Shown here: positions 55,500 through 64,000 of the stretch, in pieces | How the letters are laid out: every line of letters starts with the position of its first letter | Numbering within the stretch: position 1 is the first letter of the stretch | Assembly: GCF_028476545.1 (NCBI RefSeq) | Contig: NW_026732581.1 | Coordinates: 510,001 to 574,000 of the forward strand | DNA: 64,000 nucleotides | Reading direction: 5' to 3' | Source: Physella acuta | Lineage: Eukaryota > Mollusca > Gastropoda > Physidae | Program-made: the position numbers and the translations under genes | Notes under the pieces: generated by a model | The model's database searches: none | Seen by the model: only the letters and a program-made list of their open reading frames with translations | What the model was told of the DNA's origin: nothing

Positions 55500-56670
55500 C
55501 AGCTACTCATTAGCGACACCTGTTACTTATCGATTCACCCGTTTCTCTCGACTACACACATCCACTAGCGACTCCTGTTGCTCGCTAATGGGACCCGACA
55601 CGTATTGAGCGAGCAACGAACCTTTGTTACTTAGAAGGAGCGTACACGGTCCAGAGTTAATATTGATCGCACCCACGGGGCCATCAAATGAGAGCCCGCC
55701 TTATTAAATTTGGTCACGCATCATGGATTTATGGCGAGTTCGCTGAAGCGATCACCGCAGGGGTCCCGCGTTTAATCGAATGCGCTAAGTGGTTAACCGC
55801 AAAGCTACCGTTAAGTGTGGCGACAGCTGTTACCACATTAATGAGTTTTTCCCCGGTCGCTTTGACAGCTGTTCCCGCACTTAGAGGCGCCTCCCGGGCT
55901 TTTTTCATTACCTTGTTTGTTTTCTTGTTCTATCATGCTACACGTATACACATTCACACCGGTCGCTTTGACAGTTGTGCAACAGCTGGCGCCATACTTT
56001 CCACTAACAGTTATACGTACAGTCTCATAGGTTTTTCATCGAGTAAAGAAATAATATCGATCGAGACGCGTCGACCTCGTGTATCCATTAACCAACTGTG
56101 CAACAGCTGGTCCCGCACTTAGCCACAGCTCTCGGCTTTTTTTTTTTTTCATTACCTTGTTGGTTTTCTTGTTCTATCATGCTATACGTATTCACCCGTT
56201 TCTCTCGACTACAAACATCCATTAGCGACACCTGTTACTCGCTAATGGGACCCGAAACGTATTGAGCGAGCAACGAACCTTTGTTACTTAGAAGGAGCGT
56301 AAACGGTCCAGAGTTAATATTGATCGCACCCACGGGGCCATTAAATGAGAGCCCGCCTAATTAAATTTGGTCACGCATCATGGATTTATGGCGAGTTCGC
56401 TGAATCGATCACCGCAGGGGTCCCGCGTTTAATCGAATGCGCTAAGTGGTTAACTGCAAAGCCAGCGTTAAGTGTGGGAACATCTGTTACCACTTTAATT
56501 GATTCCCCCCCCCCCCCCCCCGGTTGGGTCCAGTGCTTTTCACTAACAGTTATACGGACAGTATCATAGGTTTTTCATCGAGTAAAGAAATAGTATTGAT
56601 CGACCCGTGTCTAGTCTATGTACCCATTAACCAACTGTGCAACAGCTGTTGCGCGACCACAGCATAGGAT
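55500..56670. repeat. Direct duplication of about 660 bp, GC-richer
   Basis: CACCCGTTTCTCTCGACTAC, GGGACCCGACACGTATTGAG and AGAGTTAATATTGATCGCAC recur about 659 bases apart, and the second unit is shorter. The open frames at 55688 and 56345 (MRARLIKFGHASWIYGEFAE) are the same sequence twice. They have no known domain and differ in length. A transposon or LTR-like repeat is possible. Confidence 0.7.
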
Positions 56671-57004
56671 CTGGTAATTAACGCGAAGCCATTAAGGACT
56701 TTGGTTGTAACTATTCGCTTATAGCGAGGGTCAGCGAAAACAAAATATATTTAAGGGTTGGAATTTTCTTTCAACCACCGTTAAGTCAGGTTTGAGACGA
56801 AACGAAGTCTCGGTAGGTTCGTGTTTTTTTAATGGGCGACAGGGCGACTTGGTGCGTTGGTACGTAGGTATGCGGGGTAGACATGTTTTTTACAAGTCTG
56901 GAAAAGTAATTACGTTTTTTTATGACCGTTCCGATTTTCTTTTGATCTGACCACCATTTGACCACACTGACCCAGATAAATTTAACAAATGTTCAATACA
57001 TAGT

Positions 57005-57125
57005 CGCTTATAGTAACATGGGTGAGGGGTGTAAGCAGGCGGGTGACGGTGTGAACAGGTGATTGAAGGGTGAGCACGTAGGTGAAGGGGTGAGCAGGTC
57101 GGTGAAGGGGACAGGCGTAGGAGTA
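57005..57125. repeat. GGTGAAGGGGTGAGCAGG minisatellite
   Basis: Imperfect units of about 18-22 bp are built on GGTGAAGGGGTGAGCA. They are followed at 57150 by a CCACCT/AGGTGG hairpin and an AT tract. Confidence 0.7.
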
Positions 57126-57239
57126 AAGGATATATAGTAAAAGATTCCACCACCTAAGTGAGGTGGCTTTTAATTTTAATTTTAATTTTTTAATTTAATT
57201 TAATTTTATTTTTTATTTTTTTCATCACCTGTTAACTTT

Positions 57240-57900
57240 AAGGTTCTATAACTCTATATATTTAAATACATTTTTGATTCAACCGAGTTTACTTTTCCTA
57301 ACGTAAGTACATGTAAAGAGGGGTTTCCAATAGATCTGTAATGAATTAGGCCTTTCTGACTATGACTTGTTGCCCAGGTGTTGACATAATACGCTTTTTT
57401 GAGATACACGTGTACACACACACACACACACACACATACACGCGCGCGCGCGAAATTCATACTAGGTCGATAAAGGCGGAGAGAACTTATAGGTATACAT
57501 TATCATGGTGACAACAAAAGAGATCCTTATTTTATTTACATGAAAGCGTGTTTCCAAAAAGTGTCACCATGCCGTTGTCATTTTCGCAGCGGGGTTTAGT
57601 TTAAGTGCAGCTCGTGCACGTTTGTTTACATTTTAAAAGTCGTGTCGCGTGTCTTCCCTAGTAGAGAAACGAGAGGAAAGACAACTGTTCTAAAATTAGA
57701 ACAGCCTTGTTTACATCCACGAGTATCGTCCCTTGTGAAAAAATTCGCGTCAGAATCCTTAACTAAACATTCAATTTCTTTAACAAGTTAAAAAATAATT
57801 TAGGAAGACAAGGGTTAACAACATTAGACGCCACCGTTTTTTGTTTTTTGTGACGACAAGACACAATACACTTTTGTATTTTATGTCCCAAGTAGAGGGG
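57240..57900. other. Spacer, no gene seen
   Basis: An (AC)n run at 57416-57435 and a (CG)n run at 57440-57450 occur. No gene is recognised. Confidence 0.45.
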
Positions 57901-57904
57901 TGGG

Positions 57905-58170
57905 ATATTTGGTAATCTATCGCTTTAGCGTAATCAATTCGGCCGTCACTAGTAACGTAGGGATAAGGTAACTAATAAATATGACTTAAATATGGATATA
58001 TTTTTGCATATTTTACTAAAATATTAAAGATAATTGAATATTAAACCACATTTAAGGTTTAAATCAATAAAAATGTCAGGAAATTAAAGTTTAACAACGA
58101 TGTTACAGATACTAAATTTGCTATTAAAAACAGCGGCCATCTTAAGAAAATATTATTTTGAGTCATTTCC
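57905..58170 (-). repeat. Diverged inverted copy of 61180-61450
   Basis: On the minus strand, AAGGGAAATGACTC, GGCCGCTGTTTTTA and GAATTGATTACGCTAAAGCG appear in the same order as AAGGGAAACTACTC, AGCCGCTGTTTTTA and GAATTGATTACGCTAAAACG at the partner. Confidence 0.65.
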
Positions 58171-58839
58171 CTTTAATTTCTATTTGTATGGAAATGTATT
58201 GATGTTTGCTGTTAAATAGGTTAGTCTTGTGTTTAAATACAAAGCATGCGTTTTTTTTTAAATTCTGCCCTTTAAACAATTTAATTGACTGACAATAAAC
58301 ATCAGTTCTATAATTATTATTATGAGATGCAATTTTTATACATTAAGATACTCCCTATTTTTATAGAGCTACCACTACATATCTAATGTTTATTTAAATA
58401 TTAGTTTGAGTTCATTCTTATTGTTTGTGTTATTGTTTGTTTCCTATTTTCATTTAATATTTTCATGCTTTTTTCCTTTAATTAGTGATTTAATCACAAA
58501 TGACGTCCCGTTTTTGACCTCTCTTCACCTTAACCCCCCCCCCCCCCCACCCCCATTTTTGCCGTCACGAAATAGTCGTAATGTCGAAAATTACCTTTTT
58601 GCCCTGTCTATTAAAAAGTCAAGCCATAATTCTAATGAAAAATATTTTTAGCATTTTTGTATTAGGCGAAATACATAACGTTTCACGTTTCTTACCCCTC
58701 CCACTTCCCGCGTATAACGTCGTCTCAAAACCAGTTACTCCACCCCTTAAGTGTGCGATGTCATTTAGGGTAGATGTCAAGTCCTATATACATTTTGAAT
58801 AACCTTTGTTGTCAAAATGTTGATACCAAATACCCAAAA

Positions 58840-59330
58840 TGAGTTATATGGGGTTGCCCATAAACGATGTCACATATGCAATGCTAATGTGGCGTCAACT
58901 TACGCAGGGTGGTCGGGGGGGGGGGGGGATGCGTGACGTCTATTTTGGAATCTTCTATAAAGCTGTGCTCAGTGAAAATGAGGAACATAAAGCGTTCGTT
59001 TTCATGCATACATTTGCTCATAACTATTGCATGCCTGTTGTACTAAGCGGTGTTAAACAACCTCAGCACATCATCCCCGCCAAAAAGGGCCTGCCACTAA
59101 ATGCCTACCGACGAAAATAGGCCGCACTATATTGACTCCAAATGAAATAACTTCTGACAACAAGGCTCAAACCAAGTAGCTCCTGTCAACAATATTCGAC
59201 AAGTATTGACTAGCAGGTAAAATGGGACAAATCGAAAATTCAAAATTTGTCGCCTCTGAGGGGTGACACCATTAAGTGCCGCACCGGGTGACTCTCGACC
59301 TCGCTACGCCACTGAGCTAATGTAAAGCCA
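58840..59330. other. Composite repeat region with TGACGTC-like ends
   Basis: GTTGCCCATAAACGATGTCA at 58854 resembles the TIR at 60736. A G tract lies at 58916-58928. Open frame 58839-59120 overlaps these repeats and has no domain. Confidence 0.4.
59245..59322 (-). repeat. Repeat end with CAGTGGCGTAGCGAGG
   Basis: The minus strand begins CAGTGGCGTAGCGAGGTCGA, then CACCCGGTGCGGCACTTAAT. It is related to 39958 and 38600, and is a common style of DNA-transposon terminus in invertebrates. Confidence 0.45.
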
Positions 59331-60150
59331 CAGCTCAGTATAGGCTTGAATTTAACATAAAATAGTGTTAGCAGTGGACAGCCTCTGAGACTGTGCATTA
59401 GGAGTACGGCCGTCGGCAAAACGCCAGAGTCCGACGATATCTGAACATCAATTTTGTCTTTTATGAAGTGCGGAGCACCTTTAGCTTAAGACCTGAGCTT
59501 GGCCCCTGTTGACACCACCACTAGCGCCGCTTATGTCCACATATTAATCACACGTTTTGCGAGTGAGCTTAATGGACAGACGTTTATAGGTGGGACCGGG
59601 AGCCTAAATGCATTTACCGAAGCCGCTGTGTCACGGGCATTTTAGAGCCGAACATCTCAGGGCAGCATGTTGCAGAAATTAAAAGCACGTGAATTTGTAT
59701 AGTAGAGGGAGAACATCATGCCACTGTAATAAATTAAACACCAATATAATTCACCGAACTAAAGTCATTTAGATCTATTCGTCGGGCTAAATGTCGCTAG
59801 TCTCATCGGCATAGTCATTTAGTGCCTGTTTTGATTTTTTTTTAATTACGCGGTATCTCTTTCTTAAACATCAGCCTAATGACAAATGACGTTACACGCG
59901 CCGCGAACTTTGTGACGTTGTGCTTATTGGGGGATGAAACGGCGTGGTTTAGAAAAATGACGTGTTTCTTTTTTTTTAAGTGATAGATTCTAATTTTCTT
60001 ACGAACTATAGGTTCATCTAGTTTTTTTTTTCTAGAGGGAGATATCACTATATTGTGATGGGGGGGGGGGATTTATATTTAATCTCAATATATTCTGATC
60101 TACTACTATTCATACGGCAACCATTATACTCGTGAGGAGGACGGGAATCA
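59330..60150. other. Spacer, no gene seen
   Basis: Mixed-composition sequence with a G tract at 60060-60070. No supported gene. Confidence 0.4.
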
Positions 60151-60159
60151 CTCTTATGT

Positions 60160-60475
60160 TCCGCAGACACTAATTAACAATGTCAACAACTTCGTTTATG
60201 AAATAACATGAACTTTATTAACACACACTTATAGATCATTTGTACAATATAAAAAAATACGTCCGTCTTCTACTATATCTAACCCCCAACTAACTTCACT
60301 GCTGCGTCTTACGTCATCGGTACATTGTCGCACCATGCTCACGTCACACTCACGCCACACAAATTTTATTGAACACGCGCACAATACTCTCGCACCAAAT
60401 CGTCTACTGTCAAGTTCGTACCGTCCTATGGTAACCTCTACTCGTCTAGTCTAATTCTATATATCTACGCTATGA
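60160..60475 (-). mobile_element. LTR-like fragment (tentative)
   Basis: Like the solo LTR at 1648 it is C-rich on the plus strand and has AATAAAG near one end on the minus strand. It also begins TGTCATAGCG on that strand. Ends and flanking repeats are not convincing. Confidence 0.25.
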
Positions 60476-60735
60476 CATATATAGTGGGTGGTTTTTTGTT
60501 GTTGTAATAATGTGTGGTGGGGAGGGGTAAACATTGACTACTGAAGAAATAAAAAAACTGATGATAGCAGAAGGAAAAAAAAACAAAAAAAAAAAAAAAC
60601 AAACCATGTGGTATTCAAATGTAACTAATTAAAATTTGAACCTATTTTAAAAAACACAATAATCTTAATTCAGAAAAGGTGTAGGCCTAAGACTAATGTC
60701 TACAGACAAAAAAAAACAACTAGGCTTAATTAAAT

Positions 60736-60960
60736 GGATCGCCCATAAATGACGTCATACTTTTCCCGACGATTTCCCTCTCACCCAATAGTTACTAAAA
60801 GCAAGATGATGATTTAATATCATATCGCAGTTCTACTATACCCGAACCCTTAATCACAATTTCTAACGAACACGAATATATTCTTCATCATTTTTGAAAA
60901 AATATTTTACACCGTCCCATATTTTGAGTCCAACGTCATTTATGAAGAATATGGACGACC
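60736..60960. mobile_element. MITE-like element with ATAAATGACGT ends
   Basis: The left end GGATCGCCCATAAATGACGT and the right end, complement GGTCGTCCATATTCTTCATA then AATGACGT, are imperfect inverted repeats about 225 bp apart. Confidence 0.45.
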
Positions 60961-61179
60961 TAATAATTGACAAGTTAATCAGTACAAAAGGGTTTAATAA
61001 ATGTTGGACCTCCCAAAAGTCTTTGAGATCTTGGATGTACATACATACATAGCCTTAATTTCAATTGAAATTAAAGATAAGAAGACGGCCCTCTGTCCCA
61101 CTTTTATTAAACAAGACAGCTATGTATATTCAACAACAAAATCAACACAATATACATACGAATAGACATGTGTATCAAG

Positions 61180-61450
61180 GGAAACTACTCTAAATTTTAT
61201 TTGGAAAGATAGCCGCTGTTTTTATCTGCTAATATTAAATTAATATTTATCTCAAATACCTTGTTTAAAGTTAGTTTCATGATATTTTAAATTGTTTTGG
61301 TCAGTGATTGTTATATTAAATCAATTATCTGTTATGTTTTGTAACATTTGACTTAAATTATATTTATTTAAACAATTATATTCATCAGTTACCTCTCCCG
61401 CACATTTCTACTGCAGCGGAATTGATTACGCTAAAACGATAGATTACCGG
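61180..61450 (+). repeat. Partner of the inverted repeat at 57905
   Basis: It ends at GATAGATTACCGGATAT, immediately before the long inverted arm at 61455. The two could be parts of one larger terminal sequence. Confidence 0.6.
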
Positions 61451-62049
61451 ATATTTTTTCTTTGTAAGCGTATTGTAAACAATGGGTAAAGGAGGCGATT
61501 ACTAAGTAAGAGGGGATAGAACATGACTTGCTTCGCGATATTTGAAAACATGGCGATGTTTAACCTCAACCAAAAAAGGCAATGAACCTAGAAGAAGACG
61601 AATATATATCTTAGACTTGCAGCAGATTACCTTCCCATGTTCGCTTTAGTATTACAGTTTTCATCAAACTTCTTTTTGACTTGAACTTCTTTAATTTAAG
61701 AAAGTTTACTTATACATAATACATTACGTCTAATTATAATTTTTTATTTTTACCACTCAATGTATTTTGTTTTTCTATATCTTACATTATCATCCTAATT
61801 TTTTATCACCTTAGTAAAAATTTGCTTAAGATTATAAACTTCAAGTTTTAAAAAACATCAACGTTATAGTACGTCGTGTCAAATGACACACCGTTTAAAA
61901 TGTCTACATTTAAATTTCAACAAAATAATGACGTAAAAACTAAATAGGTAAATATGATATGACGTTAGTATACATATCTTTCAATCTATTCACTCTAAAG
62001 TACAAATCAATAATTTTTATTGATTAAGGGGCTGGGTGAGTTATTTTTA

Positions 62050-62945
62050 TTCGGGTGCCCAGGGAAGGTTTGGAGTTGGTTGGGACAGAGTTTATACAAG
62101 AGTCGGTGAAGTTTTCTCCGAGGCAGGTTTCGAAGCTAGGCCAGGGATGTTTACGAATTGTTAGTTGTCGAGTCTATTCTACGGGGGGGGGGGGGGGAGT
62201 TTTGTTAACACCGAGGCATGTTATAAAGTTGGTACATACATGTTTTAGAATTGATAGGGGGAGAGTTAATACGAAAGTCGGAGGCGTTTTCGCCGAGACA
62301 GGTTACAACGTTGGTACATGGATGTTTATGAATTGATGGGAGCAGAGTTTATACTAGGGACGGAGGTGTTTTGGTTACACCGAGGGTGGTTTCAAAGCTA
62401 GACCATGAAGTTTTCACCGAGGAGGGTTTCAAAGTTGGTACATGCATGTTTAGGAGTTGGTTGTGTGTAGAGTTTATACTTGGGTCGGTGACGTTTTCAC
62501 CGAGGCAGGTTTCGAAGTTGGTACATGCATGTTTTGGAAGTGATAGGGATAGAGTTTATGCTAGGGTCGGTGAAGTTTTCACCGAGGTTGGTTTCGCAGT
62601 TGGTACATAGATGTTTTGGAAGTGATAGGGACATAGTTTGTACTAAGGTCGGAGGAGATTTCATCGAGGAGGGTTTCAAAGTTGGTACATGTATGTTTTG
62701 GAAACGATTGGTGTAGAGTTCATACGGGAGAGTTTTGTTTTCACCGAGGCGTGTTTCAACGTTGGTTCATGCATGTTCTTGGAATTGAGAAGGGCAGAAT
62801 TTATACTACCGTGGGACGGTTTTTGTTTTCACCTAGGGAGGTTTCAAACTCGTTCCATGTATGTTTAGGAGTTGGTTGGTGTAGAGTTTACACTAGGGTC
62901 GGTGAAGTTTTCACCGAGGTGGGATTTGAAGTCGGGTGTGGCTGG
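62050..62945. repeat. 81-bp tandem repeat inside the foldback element
   Basis: About ten units carry AGAGTTTATACTAGGGTCGG, TTTTCACCGAGG and GTTGGTACATGCATGTTT. Spacing is about 80-125 bp, mostly 80-83. Because 81 is a multiple of three, open frames run along it; they are not genes. Confidence 0.85.
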
Positions 62946-63019
62946 TTTTATTTGTACATGGAAAGCTTTAAAATTTGGATGGGAACGTCGTCACTTGTAA
63001 CATTAGTTGAATACAGATA

Positions 63020-63340
63020 AATTTTTGTTTGTAGGATTGTTATACATCCTTTGTCTCTTAAATGGTATAGTGTGGGTAGACGAACGGTCTGTTTATCTAG
63101 CGGTTGTTAACGTGTTTAGGAATGGGGGCGAAGGCGGCGGACAAAGTTTTCCATGTGGATAGGGTGCATGAGATATTCAAAGAGGAGTGGTGCCTACAAG
63201 GTATGCATCGCAGTGTGTTGGAGTGGCGTCTAGGGGTTGTGACATTACTTGAGTGTAGATAAATATTTGTCTGTTACTTTGTCACACGTCCTTTGTCTGC
63301 CGGAGGGAATAGTGTGGGCAGTGGTACGGTCTGTTTATCT
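63020..63340. repeat. 246-bp direct duplication inside the foldback element
   Basis: CATCCTTTGTCTCTTAAATG with ATAGTGTGGG and GGTCTGTTTATCTA recurs 246 bases later with changes. Confidence 0.65.
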
Positions 63341-64000
63341 AACGATTGGTATTGAGGTGAGGGATGAGAGAAGGGGAAAGGGGCTACGGACAAAGGGAAG
63401 GGTGACTAGTGATAACAATAACTCAACCAGCCCCTTAATCAATAAAAATTGTTGATTTGTACTTTAGATTGATTAGATTGAATGATATGTATACTAACGT
63501 CATATCATATTTAGTTTTTACGTCATTATTTTGTTGAAATTTAAATGTAGACATTTTAAACGGTGTGTCATTTGAAACGACGTACTATAACGTTGATGTT
63601 TTTTAAAACTTGAAGTTTATAATCTTAAGCAAATTTTTACTAAGGTAATAAAAAATTAGGATGATAATGTAAGATAAAGAAAAACAAAATACATTGAGTG
63701 GTAAAAATAAAAAATTATAATTAGACGTAATGTATTATGTATAAGTAAACTTTCTAAAATTAAAGAAGTTCAAGTCAAAAAGAAGTTTGATGAAAACTGT
63801 AATACTAAAGCGAACATGGGAAGGTAATCTGCTGCAAGTCTAAGATATATATTCGTCTTTCTTCTAGGTTCATTGCCTTTTTTGGTTGAGGTTAAACATC
63901 GCCATGTTTTCAAATATCGCGATGCAAGTCATGTTCTCTCCCCTCTTACTTAGTAATCGCCTTCTCTACCCATTGTTTACAATACGCTTACAAAGAAAAA

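Larger units (their letters stand above)
61455..64000. mobile_element. Foldback-type element with arms of about 590 bp
   Basis: The left arm 61455-62045 and the right arm 63416-64000 are near-identical reverse complements (for example TTTATTGATTAAGGGGCTGG and its complement). Between them lie 1.37 kb of G/T-rich tandem repeats and no transposase. The right arm still pairs at base 64000, so the element continues outside. Long arms plus internal tandem repeats are the foldback pattern; a shrunken relative of another long-TIR family is possible. Confidence 0.8.

Noticed and set aside
55688-56122. 144-codon frame as a host gene
   Set aside because: It overlaps a direct repeat whose second copy diverges and ends early, and no domain is visible. 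It is kept only as a finding.
62055-63020. Open frames in the 81-bp array (FSPRQVSKL and related words)
   Set aside because: The repeat length is a multiple of three, so frames stay open by chance. The peptides only repeat the DNA unit.
61455-64000. A large self-synthesising (Polinton-type) element, because of the long inverted ends
   Set aside because: The inside is only 1.4 kb of tandem repeats with no coding sequence, so the foldback pattern fits better.

Overview
The window is eukaryotic, AT-rich and intron-rich. It reads as a heterobranch, probably planorbid (Biomphalaria/Bulinus-like), freshwater snail. The reason is a cluster of fibrinogen-related protein (FREP) genes: secreted immune lectins with an N-terminal IgSF-type domain, an N-glycosylation-rich coiled-coil interceding region (ICR) and a C-terminal fibrinogen (FBG) domain. 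Species assignment is inference, since nothing here names the organism.

Layout. FREP gene A (+, 20-8217) enters from the left edge: its signal-peptide exon lies outside, and four exons are in the window. FREP gene B (+, 19870-27276) looks complete: a TATA box, a signal-peptide exon, an IgSF+ICR exon and three FBG exons, 647 codons in all. FREP pseudogene C (-, about 35312-35884) is a lone decayed IgSF exon between two direct copies of a Helitron-like repeat. FREP gene D (+, 43785 or 47078 onward) has a possible signal exon, an IgSF+ICR exon and two FBG exons; its last FBG exon is not found before the window ends. FREP scraps lie between them: an exon-2 stub at 43961, two FBG-exon relics near 11600 and 34270, and an exon-2 tail relic at 51401. 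Exons 3 and 4 are exactly 117 and 120 nt in all three genes. Intron 1 is phase 1 and the later introns are phase 0, so the modules are interchangeable. Introns and 3' flanks are also homologous between copies (8580-10200 with 27300-29450; intron 2 and intron 4 of A with those of D), which indicates tandem segmental duplication.

The rest is repeats. They include two solo LTRs, a 5'-truncated I-clade-like LINE, a piggyBac-type non-autonomous element with TTAA ends, tRNA-derived SINE pieces, Helitron-like ends, a foldback-type element with arms of about 590 bp at the right edge, and a dispersed 0.6-kb family with four copies. There are many tandem arrays: a 1.1-kb (TTAAGG)n array inside a FREP intron, a telomere-like (GGGCTA)n array, 38-bp, 72-bp, 81-bp and 163-bp arrays, and inverted GGTCAAA arrays. 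Long (TA)n and G/C tracts are frequent. No other host protein gene, rRNA, canonical tRNA or CRISPR array could be supported.

Taken together, this is an immune-lectin cluster with three FREP genes showing open exons, surrounded by partial exons in matching phase and by heavy repeat turnover. That setting would favour recombination or gene conversion between FREP copies; gene D already looks like a mosaic of two paralogs.
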